A stretch of 64,000 nt of DNA from positions 1 through 64,000 of the IMG/VR virus record IMGVR_UViG_3300010885_050383; one strand, written 5' to 3'. The translations under genes were made by a program, and so were the position numbers. The DNA is from a virus. Each line of letters begins with the position of its first letter. Position 1 is the first letter of the stretch. Of the stretch, positions 1 through 9,438 are shown piece after piece. Under the pieces are notes generated by a model. The model did no database searches, was not told the DNA's origin, and saw only the letters and a list, made by a program, of their open reading frames with translations.

Positions 1-3000
1 ATTATTAGGTGTTGCTGTACTACTTGTACTCCACATGAATGTACCTCCTCCATGATCCCCAACCTCATAATAACCTCCAACATGAACATAAGCATTTGGC
101 AATTGATAAATTACACTATTGTTTATTAAGTCACTAATAGTATAAACATAATAAGGAGGAAGAGGATTTCCTGTAGGTGTATAAATCCATCTTCCAATAT
201 TTCCGTCAACAGTTCCATAGGGGATAGTATTATCGTCACTTCTTTTTAAATTTAAAGGATTCAATGCAATAAAGCCGCTAGTAGCAATAATGGTTGTATT
301 ATTATCAGGTAGATAGCTAGAATAAGGATAGGCAGAAGCATTATTATCAAAGTAATAAGCACTTGTTCCAACATAAGCTACACTATTATTGTGGAATGTA
401 GGACTATTTCTTAAAGCCGATACACTATCAAAGTGAGTTCCAAAGTTTGGAATGAGGTTATTGTTACTATCATATACATTATTGCCACTTATAGTATTGT
501 ATACTAAGTTCAAAGGGAAATTTTTATTAGCAAATATAATTTGAGAAGCTTTATCAGGAATATTACAGATAATATTATTATCAATAATTGTTTGACCCTG
601 TGGGGGATATCCGACTGCTAAGTAAGGAACTTCTGGATTTGAATTCCAACTCCATCCATAATAAGCATAATCTGGATTTATACCAAAATAAGGATTTGGA
701 GTATAGGCAAGATCAGCATTTCCATATGTACTTAATGCATCAGCACTTAATAAAGAAAACCAGTAATCATTAACATAGTCTTGTCTATAATTTTGATTAA
801 CTTGTGTTGTTGGATTTCCATCTATATCTACCCAATAATGGAAATTATTATTTTTAATAACCGTATTTAAAGATGAGGAGGCTATGTCAAACCTTGAGGC
901 TTGGAAGTGGCTATTACCGGGAGAAGATGGTAACATATTATAGGAATAAAAATCATTATTTGTTATCGTATAATTAGTATAAGTGTCACTTTCAGTCATC
1001 GCAGCATAAATTCCATTTCCATAAAATTGATTACCACTAATAGATGTTGTACCATTATCACAACGTACACATGGATTGTGGGATAACAGTACAGTGTCAA
1101 CAGATGATAAAACAATTCCTGCTGTGAATGTATTGTCATAAACGTTTGTTGTTACGTTATTGTTGTGCCAAAAATTATAAGGATACAACCATACACTATT
1201 TGAATTAAAAGTAGTTCCTGTTGGGTAATTACGAGTACTTGCGTAATTGTATACTCCACTTACTGCACTTACTCTAGTCAGTGTACAGTAAGGAACAGAA
1301 GGATTTGTTAAATTATAATTTGTAATTTGGTATATACCATATGATAAACTACCTCCCTGATTAGGATCAGTTATTGTGACATAACTACCTACAGAAAAAC
1401 CACAATATGCTGTTAAGCATTGTAAACGTGTTGTAGGATTATTAAATGTTTTTAAATACTGTGTATCAATATAAAAATTAATAGATCCTCCTACTGGAGG
1501 ACTTGTTAAAATAGTGCTATATCCACCTGCTAATATAGGGCTCCCACTTCCTCCATATATTGACTCTACACCCATTCTTGCTAAGGTATTACCTTTAATG
1601 AGGTTATTAATACCTCCATAGAATACAAAACCATCTTTAGCATTTAATTGTGAATTTCTTGGAGGAACATATGTTGTACCTTCTGCATAATTTCCTATTA
1701 CATTATAGTTTAATACAGGAGAACCATTTCCTACATTCATTATCTGTCCTCCTCCTCCTTGAGGACGACCTTCATCACTTCCTCTTGGGTATAAGAAATT
1801 ATTATTAATAATGTTAAGGGTATTAACACCACTACCGGGAATCACACAATTGTTTACCGTTATTGCTCTATGTCCATTAATAAATGTATTGTTTGAAAGA
1901 GTAATAGTTCCTATGTTAACAGGATAATATGCTTGATTAGTTACGTTGCTATTTATAGAGATAATTTCTGCATTACCATTTCCGTGATCACCTGCACAAT
2001 AACCATCATTCCAAAACGTAAATCCACTTATTGTACATGTATTAGTATTATCAAAAATACCAATCATACTAGATCGATAACAACCATAATTAGTTATCGA
2101 AAGTTCATTTCCAGAGGATAGATATGGTACAACAGTACTCAATGTTGTACTTCCTGTTCCGTAAAGATTAATATTATATTTTGTACTTGTACTTTGAGAA
2201 GGATAATATCCAATGCTTAAATTATAACCGCTGTATACCTCACCACCTACACTAGAAAGACAAAACGAAGTTAGTAAATATGTACCTGTATTAAAATGCA
2301 AGTCAGTAACACCATTAACAGTGCAATAGTTAATAGCAGCCTGAATAGCTGGAGCATCGTCTGTTACTCCATCTCCTTTAGCACCCCACATTGCTACATT
2401 GGTAGAATTGTTTACAAAATGTCTAATCCAACGACCTGCACCAGTAACTGAATTTGGTTTAATAATAGCCCCTCCATCATCTGTTGCAGTGCTACTTGCA
2501 GACCATACAAATGTACCGCCTAAACCATCATTAGCTGAGTAATAACCTAATACATTTGCATTAATATTAGCAAACTTATTAGAATTAAATCCGCCATTGT
2601 AACTAACTCTTCTTAATTCATCTATTGTATTGAGATTTAAACTATTAATTGTGTTATTTTTATAAATTGGATAACGAGCAGGTAAATTATTAAGAGCATC
2701 TCCACTTAAGCCTGTGGTATTAATACCCATGTACAACACTGAACTAGAGGAAAGCCCCGGATTTATATTGAATGTATTGTTTGTTATAACAGAATTTAAA
2801 GATGCATTTTCAATACCAAAAAATTGTCCTCTAAATGCTGGATCATACTGAGTAGAGAATAATGGATTAAATGTATTTCCTTGCCAGAATTTAAATGTAT
2901 TATTTGTGATTGTAATACCACTTAAAGCATCATTTGATATTATTACTGGAGCATTTCCAATATTTGGAATTTTGCCTGTATATGTTCCATTTTTGTTCAA

Positions 3001-5262
3001 GAAACTATACCAAGCAATGCTAGGAGGGGTTTGGTTGTACATTTCAAAATAATTGTTGGAAGCAACTGATTGAGCATGTTGAATTGGGAAACTAAAGCTT
3101 GGTCTGTAGATAATTGCTTGATCAGGGGTATAAGCAGTGTTACTAATAAAGAAACTGGTTCCAGTACTAGATGCTAGACCGGGGTTATGTGAAAGACCTA
3201 AACATTCTACATTACCAAAATTTGTTCCACTGAGAACAAAATGAGTATGAGGATCAGGAAGGAAATTGCAATTTGTTACGAATGATATTGATGAGAATGT
3301 TTGAGTAAATGTATCATTTGTTAAAGCTACTTTTTTCATCCACCCACTTGAAACTGTTTTACCACTTGCACTTTGAGAAGAAAGATAGTTTGTGTAAGAG
3401 GTTTCTGGTATTCTAACAGCTGATATTTGCCAGTAAACATTTGGTGTATTAGAAGTTAGTAAGGCTAAAATTGTATATAACCCTGTATACTGACCAAAGT
3501 ACCCACTATCGGGCCCAGTAGCATTTGCTCCAGTAATCGTATCTCCAACTTTATAGAAATTTTGATAATTGTATGTTTGCTCCCATTGAGTTCCATTATA
3601 TCCATTATAACCAGCAGCAACAGTAAATGTAATTGTCTGTCCTACGTTAGGTATAGTAAAGGGGTTCTGAAGGTATAGCCCGCCTGATTGGTTTTGAGAA
3701 CCATCGATAATAGTTTCAACACCAAACTTACTAAATGTACAGTTTGTAACTAATGAACTTAGTCCTGTATAATAAAGGAAACCATCTTTTGGTTTAACAG
3801 ATGAGACAGTAATTGTATTTGTTGTACCTTCAGCATAACAATTGTTTACATAAAGGTTTGTTACATCTTTATCGAAGAAAGCAATCTGGCCTCCACCACC
3901 CGTTGAAGAAACTCCACCATTTGGGTAATAAAAATTACAGTTTGTTAATGATACATAACCAATTGTTTTTGGTATATAGCTTCTATTAATTGTAATAGCT
4001 CTATTACCTGATATAAAATCCACATTGTCAAATTTTATATAAGCTACTTTATTAGGGTAATCAAGAACACTTCTATCTGAATAACCTAAAAATGAGTTAG
4101 GAGAGCAATTAAAAATTTCAGTTGTAGAATTTCCATTTATATATTGACCATTTATAATTACTGGAGTATCATTACGAGCTAATCGTAAGTTATTTACTGA
4201 AAAAGCCGACAACGATTCAGCACCCCAAAGAAGAGCACTTGGGTTATTGGCAGGAGCTATAGGTGCTGAAAGATTGGTAAATATGGTAGTAGAGTTATTA
4301 CCCGCACCGTACAAATTGAGATTTACACTTACATTCGGATTATTAGGAAGATAACCAACAGCGAGAAGATAATTTTTGTAAAGATAAGAACGTGTCTCTG
4401 TTGCAGAATTTACTTGCCAAGAAGACAAATAATAACTACCCGAATTAAAATAAAGATTATTAATTCCACTTAACGAACAATAGTTAATGGCAGCTTGAAT
4501 AGCTATAGTATCGTCTGTCAATCCATCTCCTTTTGTACCCCACATTCTAACGTTAGCTGAATTGTTTACAAACTGTCTAATCCAGCGACCTGCACCAGTT
4601 ACATTAGAAGGTTGTAATACCGATCCATTATCTGGGGTTAATGTACTATTTGAATCATAGATAAAATTACCTCCTCCATTATCATTTGGAAAATAATATC
4701 CCGCAACAGAAATTAATTGATTATTCTTTTGATATGAAATACTATTATTAATAAGACTACTGATATTTAAGAATGGGAAATTATTGCTATATAGTGTTAT
4801 TAAAGAAGAATTTTGGTAGTTGTGGTAGTAACTATCCCTTGATAATAGTCCATACCCTGCTTCATTTTCTACGATTAGATCGAAATTAACATTATACTGA
4901 TATGGCAACCTATATATGTAATTAAATATTTGGGTTGGTATATCAAAAGATAGATAACTATTGTTTATTAATGTAAAAGTAGGAATTACAACTCCATAAA
5001 ACCCCGGATTTGATGGATATAAATTATTAGAAGTAGAGAATGGGTTAAAATATGAGTATTGTAAATCCCGAAACACACTTGGATCGGAAGCACTTAAATA
5101 TATATTCTTTAAACTCAAGAAACTTCTTCCTAAAACTTCTATGGTTGATACCTGAGATGCAGAAATCACCGCCGACTGAACATATAAATTAGTAGGTTGA
5201 GCATAAACAGCACTAGGCTTTGCACGAACTGTTACATATTCAGTGTAGGGAGAAAGGTTCAT
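1..5262 (-). CDS. Giant beta-helical tail fibre/tailspike-like protein (3' end beyond window)
   Basis: An open frame starts at ATG 5262 and runs without a stop through base 1, so at least 1754 codons are present and the C-terminus lies outside the window. The start overlaps the stop of the gp15-like gene as ATGA. The product is rich in Asn, Tyr, Ser and Gly with many N-N-x-I-type rungs, as in right-handed parallel beta-helices. Around residues 235-255 and 955-975 it carries the pectate-lyase-superfamily head motif (MWG-x-KGDG-x-TDD followed by AIQAAINYC), each preceded by GAGRWIR and by a GYY..ND..GG.F module. A third GYY module begins at the left edge (about 20-75). This is the family of phage fibres and spikes that bind or cut surface polysaccharide. 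No catalytic residues can be assigned. An adhesin role is inferred from the fold and from position next to tail genes. Confidence 0.85.
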   Translation of the reverse strand, partial: MNLSPYTEYVTVRAKPSAVYAQPTNLYVQSAVISASQVSTIEVLGRSFLSLKNIYLSASDPSVFRDLQYSYFNPFSTSNNLYPSNPGFYGVVIPTFTLINNSYLSFDIPTQIFNYIYRLPYQYNVNFDLIVENEAGYGLLSRDSYYHNYQNSSLITLYSNNFPFLNISSLINNSISYQKNNQLISVAGYYFPNDNGGGNFIYDSNSTLTPDNGSVLQPSNVTGAGRWIRQFVNNSANVRMWGTKGDGLTDDTIAIQAAINYCSLSGINNLYFNSGSYYLSSWQVNSATETRSYLYKNYLLAVGYLPNNPNVSVNLNLYGAGNNSTTIFTNLSAPIAPANNPSALLWGAESLSAFSVNNLRLARNDTPVIINGQYINGNSTTEIFNCSPNSFLGYSDRSVLDYPNKVAYIKFDNVDFISGNRAITINRSYIPKTIGYVSLTNCNFYYPNGGVSSTGGGGQIAFFDKDVTNLYVNNCYAEGTTNTITVSSVKPKDGFLYYTGLSSLVTNCTFSKFGVETIIDGSQNQSGGLYLQNPFTIPNVGQTITFTVAAGYNGYNGTQWEQTYNYQNFYKVGDTITGANATGPDSGYFGQYTGLYTILALLTSNTPNVYWQISAVRIPETSYTNYLSSQSASGKTVSSGWMKKVALTNDTFTQTFSSISFVTNCNFLPDPHTHFVLSGTNFGNVECLGLSHNPGLASSTGTSFFISNTAYTPDQAIIYRPSFSFPIQHAQSVASNNYFEMYNQTPPSIAWYSFLNKNGTYTGKIPNIGNAPVIISNDALSGITITNNTFKFWQGNTFNPLFSTQYDPAFRGQFFGIENASLNSVITNNTFNINPGLSSSSVLYMGINTTGLSGDALNNLPARYPIYKNNTINSLNLNTIDELRRVSYNGGFNSNKFANINANVLGYYSANDGLGGTFVWSASSTATDDGGAIIKPNSVTGAGRWIRHFVNNSTNVAMWGAKGDGVTDDAPAIQAAINYCTVNGVTDLHFNTGTYLLTSFCLSSVGGEVYSGYNLSIGYYPSQSTSTKYNINLYGTGSTTLSTVVPYLSSGNELSITNYGCYRSSMIGIFDNTNTCTISGFTFWNDGYCAGDHGNGNAEIISINSNVTNQAYYPVNIGTITLSNNTFINGHRAITVNNCVIPGSGVNTLNIINNNFLYPRGSDEGRPQGGGGQIMNVGNGSPVLNYNVIGNYAEGTTYVPPRNSQLNAKDGFVFYGGINNLIKGNTLARMGVESIYGGSGSPILAGGYSTILTSPPVGGSINFYIDTQYLKTFNNPTTRLQCLTAYCGFSVGSYVTITDPNQGGSLSYGIYQITNYNLTNPSVPYCTLTRVSAVSGVYNYASTRNYPTGTTFNSNSVWLYPYNFWHNNNVTTNVYDNTFTAGIVLSSVDTVLLSHNPCVRCDNGTTSISGNQFYGNGIYAAMTESDTYTNYTITNNDFYSYNMLPSSPGNSHFQASRFDIASSSLNTVIKNNNFHYWVDIDGNPTTQVNQNYRQDYVNDYWFSLLSADALSTYGNADLAYTPNPYFGINPDYAYYGWSWNSNPEVPYLAVGYPPQGQTIIDNNIICNIPDKASQIIFANKNFPLNLVYNTISGNNVYDSNNNLIPNFGTHFDSVSALRNSPTFHNNSVAYVGTSAYYFDNNASAYPYSSYLPDNNTTIIATSGFIALNPLNLKRSDDNTIPYGTVDGNIGRWIYTPTGNPLPPYYVYTISDLINNSVIYQLPNAYVHVGGYYEVGDHGGGTFMWSTSSTATPNN
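2490..4720 (-). repeat. Long in-frame internal duplication in the fibre gene (protein level)
   Basis: The translated segments near 4500-4720 and 2350-2560 align as copies: GYY..ND..GG.F, then ST.T.D.G, then GAGRWIR.FVNNS.NV, then MWG.KGDG.TDD and AIQAAINYC. The copies are about 2.16 kb (720 codons) apart. Later parts also correspond: NYAEGTT, then KDGF..Y, then a GVE.I segment, at about 3700-3850 and 1550-1700. A third GYY..GGG.F module begins at about 75 and runs off the window. The DNA itself has diverged, so the duplication is old. Confidence 0.8.
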
Positions 5263-5960
5263 AGTGTTATGAGGTTAATGGCATCCGATTCTGGATCATG
5301 AGATACTTCCATTTTTTCATTTATAGTATATATCTTACCAATAGGCTCTTGTTGATCTTTAAATATCCATCCTTTGATGGTAAAAGAAGTATCTGCCACT
5401 AATCTATAGGCAGCATTTGATGCCAAATTGTCTGGATATATTACAGTTATTTGCCCCGACCATAAAACTTCAGATCTAAGCTCATGATTATTGGCAAAAG
5501 GTAATTTCCAAGAGATTACAATATATGGATCACAATAAGGTATAAAATTAGAAAGAATCTGATCCATATCAGATTGAAATTTAGTAACAATATGCATATT
5601 AACTACAATATTGATAGGAACTGGTTGGAAAATATGGTTTAATGTGCTATAGTTTCCTCCGTTTGCATCATAAAAAGGTATTGTAAACCCAGTTATCTTA
5701 TTAAAAACCCTAGAATTATCTCTTTGAATAGAACCAAGACTTACTGCTACGGCGGGAACTGTAATACCACCGGGTGCAGGAGTGGTTAATGCATCATATA
5801 CTCTTTGTTTGGGTGCATAGACAAAACTAATAGGAATCCCGCTGGTTGGAGATTGCACAGTTTTAGTATTGTCGAATCTTTTGATAATAATATTACCAAA
5901 AGCTGCAACGAACTGTTCTAAAATGGTCTGAACTTCAAAATTAAAGGTATAATTCTTCAC
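5259..5960 (-). CDS. Tail sheath stabiliser / tail completion protein (gp15-like)
   Basis: A 233-residue protein resembling T4 gp15, the terminator that caps the tail tube and sheath and joins the tail to the head. Family-like features are an early IIIKRFD segment, a PISFVYAPKQRVYDAL segment matching the conserved 'PISYASKEH' region, and a central stretch in which an 'INI.V.MHIVTKF..DM.QIL..F.PY' pattern precedes the beta-strands. The start codon is GTG at 5960; the first ATG upstream is followed at once by a stop. The gene lies just downstream of the helicase gene and overlaps the fibre gene by ATGA, so fibre and completion protein are probably co-expressed late. Assignment is by pattern, not by alignment. 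Confidence 0.72.
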   Translation of the reverse strand: MKNYTFNFEVQTILEQFVAAFGNIIIKRFDNTKTVQSPTSGIPISFVYAPKQRVYDALTTPAPGGITVPAVAVSLGSIQRDNSRVFNKITGFTIPFYDANGGNYSTLNHIFQPVPINIVVNMHIVTKFQSDMDQILSNFIPYCDPYIVISWKLPFANNHELRSEVLWSGQITVIYPDNLASNAAYRLVADTSFTIKGWIFKDQQEPIGKIYTINEKMEVSHDPESDAINLITL

Positions 5961-5974
5961 CTTTAATATTTACA

Positions 5975-7645
5975 TCATACAAACCGATCTATGAAATGTT
6001 TGGGAAGTTTTTTACTGTTTTCTAAAATATTTCTATGAATAACACCATCCAAAATATATGTTGTAGCATGATCTGTTATAGATCTAGTGCATCTTCCACA
6101 CATCTGAACAAGCACATCTAACATTTTCATTGTGTAATATTTCTTATTTTTATCAAAAATCTTTTTAATTCTTTTTGAACCCAGTGGTAAGAATGGTGCT
6201 TTTAAGATTATTTGAAATCTTCCAAGGTTATCATCCAAACTAACACCTGTATCTAACGAAGGACTTACCAAAATAGTATCATCTTCTCGTTCTTTATGAT
6301 CTTTTAGAATATCTTCATTAGAAATACCTATATCACGGAACAAAAATCTTTTATTATTGCCAACTGCTCTTTTGAGTTCTTGTGTTATTTTATTTGTATG
6401 GGTATGAATTAGTCCCTTACTCCCCTTATGTTGCTCACAAATTTCCAATGCTGCTTTAATAACCTTTGGTAAATCTCTGTCAATTGTGTTAAATGACAAA
6501 TTATACTGATTTGAACACATAATGGGTGACTTTTTTGCATCAAACGCAGATGCTACTTCAATGTATTCATACTCATCAGGTTTAATACCAATGCTTTTTG
6601 CATATTCTTCTGGATTTGTGATTGTAGCAGACATTAAAAGAACTTTTTCTGCCCCACTAAATATAGTACGAGCAAATGGTCTAATGTCATACGGAACAAA
6701 AGTCACCTTTTCTACATCTTTATGTTCAACTAGGAACTCAGCTTCATCCCAATATGTAATTGCAACCCCCAGTGAGGTTACTAAATTCGTAAGCTTGTTA
6801 AGTCTTTGGGTTTGTTTAATTCTTACAGCGGAGAATTTTTCATTATTGGCATTTGATCTTATGAATTCTAACAGCTTTTCTCTTTCTGATGAAAGTTGTT
6901 CATAAATATTATTAAGCCATTGCCCAGCTTTTTTAGAATCATCTGTCAATAACTTATCAAAAGACACTTTTTCAGCTTTAAGTTGAGAGTAAAAAATAGT
7001 GACCGAATATTGACCTACCAATTCATCTTCTATTTCTCCTGCTTCATCACAAATGTAATACTCCCTCTTGCGTAAAAAAGGTATCAGCGAAAAGAATGAC
7101 CTATAATTTAAAACAGGGTCAGGAACCAAAAGAGCTTCTTTACGTTTTTCAAAATAAGGGCATCTTTTAAGATCAAAACATTTTTGTTTCATCTTTCTAT
7201 CATAAACACATGGTGCATGTTCGGTAGTTGCATCCGTATCAACTACACACTGGTAATTGCTTTTGCCTTTTAGACTAACCATATCTTTAAATAAATTGAT
7301 ATATTGGTCTTGAAGAGATTTTGTGACTGTTAAAACAAAGCTACCAAATGGATCTGCATTTAAAAAATCGTTCTCGTAAATAAATTCATTTCTCTGATCT
7401 TTTTTGTAAATCAAATATTCTTCAATAAGGCTTTTTCTGTGATCGTCAATTGGAGTTGCTGATCTAGCAATTGATGCAGCAATGTGGGATTTACCAGATC
7501 CTGTAGGCAAACAAGCAATTACATACTTTTTACCACTCGAAAATATTTCTGATATCTTCTCAAGAGCCTTTATCTGTTGAGGTCTAGGTTCAGAATCTTT
7601 GGGAAAGTATTCAAGATAATTAACCGACTTTGATGTTTTGTGCAT
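5975..7645 (-). CDS. Superfamily 2 helicase of the XPD/DinG type with putative Fe-S cluster
   Basis: A 556-residue ATP-dependent DNA helicase. Motif I is LPTGSGKS near residue 46. Motif II reads DEAG near residue 200 instead of the usual DEAH. Motif VI is QMCGRCTRS near residue 520. Four cysteines between motif I and motif II (QCVV, APCVY, KQKCF, KRCPYF; about residues 133-165) have the order expected of the 4Fe-4S cluster in XPD/DinG helicases, which unwind 5' to 3'. LSATITNP-like motif III wording (LMSATITNP) is also present. T4 itself uses Dda and UvsW rather than a DinG, so this is an accessory helicase, probably for recombination or replication-fork restart. Its 5' end overlaps the zinc-finger gene by 26 bases. 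Confidence 0.82.
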   Translation of the reverse strand: MHKTSKSVNYLEYFPKDSEPRPQQIKALEKISEIFSSGKKYVIACLPTGSGKSHIAASIARSATPIDDHRKSLIEEYLIYKKDQRNEFIYENDFLNADPFGSFVLTVTKSLQDQYINLFKDMVSLKGKSNYQCVVDTDATTEHAPCVYDRKMKQKCFDLKRCPYFEKRKEALLVPDPVLNYRSFFSLIPFLRKREYYICDEAGEIEDELVGQYSVTIFYSQLKAEKVSFDKLLTDDSKKAGQWLNNIYEQLSSEREKLLEFIRSNANNEKFSAVRIKQTQRLNKLTNLVTSLGVAITYWDEAEFLVEHKDVEKVTFVPYDIRPFARTIFSGAEKVLLMSATITNPEEYAKSIGIKPDEYEYIEVASAFDAKKSPIMCSNQYNLSFNTIDRDLPKVIKAALEICEQHKGSKGLIHTHTNKITQELKRAVGNNKRFLFRDIGISNEDILKDHKEREDDTILVSPSLDTGVSLDDNLGRFQIILKAPFLPLGSKRIKKIFDKNKKYYTMKMLDVLVQMCGRCTRSITDHATTYILDGVIHRNILENSKKLPKHFIDRFV

Positions 7646-7880
7646 TCTTTATTTTACTATGGTCTACAACTTTACGCAAGCAATTACATACAAAATATCC
7701 ATAATTTTCTGAATTTCTACCTACATGACCTCTGTTGTTGCATTTTTTGCAATTACTGGGCTTCCTCAATAAAGGAATTTGACCAGCATCCAACAATTTG
7801 AAATCTTCTTTGGTCACTTCATAAAAAGTACCAGAAAAAATACTATAAATTTGAATTGTATCGTTATTTTTTGTTTCCAT
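7620..7880 (-). CDS. Small zinc-finger protein, unknown function
   Basis: An 86-residue protein with a CKKCNNRGHVG cluster near residue 44 and a second half VCNC near residue 65. This is a CxxC...CxC arrangement like the Gly-rich DnaJ-type zinc ribbon. It sits directly upstream of the helicase gene and overlaps its start, which suggests translational coupling and perhaps a shared nucleic-acid role. No family is recognised with certainty. Confidence 0.6.
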   Translation of the reverse strand: METKNNDTIQIYSIFSGTFYEVTKEDFKLLDAGQIPLLRKPSNCKKCNNRGHVGRNSENYGYFVCNCLRKVVDHSKIKNAQNIKVG

Positions 7881-8223
7881 CGATTGTTAATATTGTGTTC
7901 CAAAATTTATTTGATGTTTTTTTAGATGAATACATTTTTAAATACATTTCTACTTCAGGGGCATGTTTAGCAAGAGTTTTTAATCTATAATCAAAATAAA
8001 CTAAATCATCTTTTTCATGTATCTCGACATCATATGGTATTGGAATTTCTACTTTCTCTCTTTGTTTTTTAGCAGTATCCATGAGAAATGTCAAGTAAAA
8101 ATTCTTTTGGTAGAAAAGAATCAACTTGCCTTGCTTAAAAGTTTTGTTATTAAGCTCTAAACTCAAGGTTTTCTGTAATAAAAATTTACAGGCATCTTCT
8201 ATTGGTGTTTTTGTAATTGTCAT
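7864..8223 (-). CDS. Hypothetical protein
   Basis: A 119-residue protein, rich in Lys and aromatic residues, with no signal peptide or membrane segment and no motif recognised. The ATG at 8223 overlaps the stop of the upstream gene (ATGA), and its 3' end overlaps the next gene by 17 bases. It therefore belongs to the tightly packed run 9037 to 5975. Reality is supported by these overlaps and by low-GC coding character like its neighbours. Confidence 0.65.
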   Translation of the reverse strand: MTITKTPIEDACKFLLQKTLSLELNNKTFKQGKLILFYQKNFYLTFLMDTAKKQREKVEIPIPYDVEIHEKDDLVYFDYRLKTLAKHAPEVEMYLKMYSSKKTSNKFWNTILTIDGNKK

Positions 8224-8600
8224 TGTTCCATAAATGCTGCTTTTTGGTTTGCAGACATTTTACTCAGTATTTTATTAAAATATTCCCAAAAAACTTCTGG
8301 TGGTCTCGTTTTTGTAACTGTTATAACCTCGCAATTACTTGCTGGTATGTTTCTATGATCTTGCATGAACAAATCCCATACAGGAAGAAGTCCACGAGAT
8401 CTAGCATCGTATGCTGGTGCACCAGTTGGTATTCTATAATTTAATATTTCTAATCCTTCTTTAGATTCTAATAAAGCAGAATCACATGTTGCAAGCATCC
8501 TTCTAGTAGTAGATTTACCTTTTGCATGTCTTCGTGTGAATTTTACTTCAACTACGTTTTCTCTGCAAAGTTGTTCTAATCCACCGAGAGTTAATCTCAC
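8220..8600 (-). CDS. WYL_2/DUF2693-like small protein
   Basis: A 126-residue protein starting at GTG 8600, which overlaps the upstream stop as GTGA. The N-terminal half contains a VVEVKFTRRH.KG..TTRRMLATCD pattern and ends with a GLLPVWDL segment. This layout resembles the SH3-like WYL_2 (DUF2693) domain seen in many phages, where a basic beta-strand core is followed by a 'WDL' region. Function is unknown; a nucleic-acid or regulatory role is only a guess. The family call is by eye. Confidence 0.6.
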   Translation of the reverse strand: MRLTLGGLEQLCRENVVEVKFTRRHAKGKSTTRRMLATCDSALLESKEGLEILNYRIPTGAPAYDARSRGLLPVWDLFMQDHRNIPASNCEVITVTKTRPPEVFWEYFNKILSKMSANQKAAFMEQ

Positions 8601-9037
8601 GTTGTGGTTGGCACTTTTTTAGGTCGAGGTGCTTTAACCTTTTTATCAAGCGAGGTTTGGTCTGCTTCGCAAACTCCAAACACTCTTGCTTCATTCAAAA
8701 ATACTATATTTTTCAAATTATTCAAATTAGCAACTTGAATCCCTTTATCATTTGGGAAAACAATATGATTGCCTTCCTTAACTGTCTTGCAATTTGGTCC
8801 AGCAAGAAGAACAACACCAACTCTCCAAGTATGCTGTACGGCATTGATGGGGAGCCAGATGTTTCCTCTTTTAATTTCAGTTCCTTCTTCGTTGATGTCA
8901 ACGTATTGAACCATTAATATATCATCCAGAACTTTAGTTAAATTCCATCCATTTAATTCAAAACTATTGCCTTTGTATTTGTCAATCTGAACTTTTCCAC
9001 CGATTAAATCTTCTTGTTGAGGTCTTGCTATTGTCAT
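8597..9037 (-). CDS. GroES-like co-chaperonin (gp31 analogue)
   Basis: A 146-residue protein whose residues about 35-125 follow the GroES pattern: a first strand (ILMVQYVD), a loop, GNIWLPINAV in place of the mobile 'GGI.IP' loop, then VGVVLLAGP, VKEGNHIVFPND and a final strand before FGVCEA. T4 gp31 replaces host GroES so that GroEL can fold the major capsid protein, so the likely role is capsid folding. The C-terminal 20 residues are basic and low-complexity. An A/T-rich AAATAAAATAT stretch precedes the ATG. An alternative is an unrelated OB/GroES-fold protein. Confidence 0.62.
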   Translation of the reverse strand: MTIARPQQEDLIGGKVQIDKYKGNSFELNGWNLTKVLDDILMVQYVDINEEGTEIKRGNIWLPINAVQHTWRVGVVLLAGPNCKTVKEGNHIVFPNDKGIQVANLNNLKNIVFLNEARVFGVCEADQTSLDKKVKAPRPKKVPTTT

Positions 9038-9042
9038 ATATT

Positions 9043-9438
9043 TTATTTAACAACCTCATTAATTTCTGCAAGTGTTTTTTCGTACAATTCTATTTCTTTT
9101 GTAGAGCATTCAAAAGCAGAAGCAAGACTTAAATAATCTTCGTTAGTTTTTGTTTTTGGTGGTGATTTTATATAAACAATCTTCTTATTAAATTTCGGAA
9201 GAATTGTTTTAAAAAAAATGCCCATAAAATCATTAGATGAAATAAAATCACTTTTACTCATTAGCCATCTATTTGTCGTAACATTAACCATTTGTGCTAT
9301 GTTGGGATCTGCCATAGAAAGCCACCTATTTATGATAAAAGGACTTACAGAATTTAAATCACCATTTCCTTTGGATTTTTTCTTTAAAATCCAATCTAAC
9401 AAGATGAATAAACTATCATTGTAAATCTTTTTTGTCAT
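9043..9438 (-). CDS. Sliding-clamp loader small subunit (gp62-like)
   Basis: A 131-residue protein from ATG 9438; an in-frame TTG at 9444 also exists. It has the short gp62 layout known from T4-like cyanophages: an N-terminal LDWILKKK, then the conserved SPFIINRWLSM motif, a middle FFKTILPKFNKK and a C-terminal helical segment of the SLASAFECSTKE type. With gp44 it would load the clamp gp45 at primer ends. No gp44 is in this window and gp45 is 35 kb away on the other strand, so the loader operon of T4 is broken up. It overlaps the upstream glycosyltransferase gene by 23 bases. Confidence 0.68.
   Translation of the reverse strand: MTKKIYNDSLFILLDWILKKKSKGNGDLNSVSPFIINRWLSMADPNIAQMVNVTTNRWLMSKSDFISSNDFMGIFFKTILPKFNKKIVYIKSPPKTKTNEDYLSLASAFECSTKEIELYEKTLAEINEVVK

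Noticed and set aside
588-773. Short plus-strand frames inside the fibre gene (also 1933-2121)
   Set aside because: They lie antisense to the long open fibre frame, have A/T-driven composition and no support from neighbours.
6522-6905. 127-codon plus-strand frame inside the DinG-like helicase
   Set aside because: It is antisense to a clearly coding helicase region with conserved motifs.
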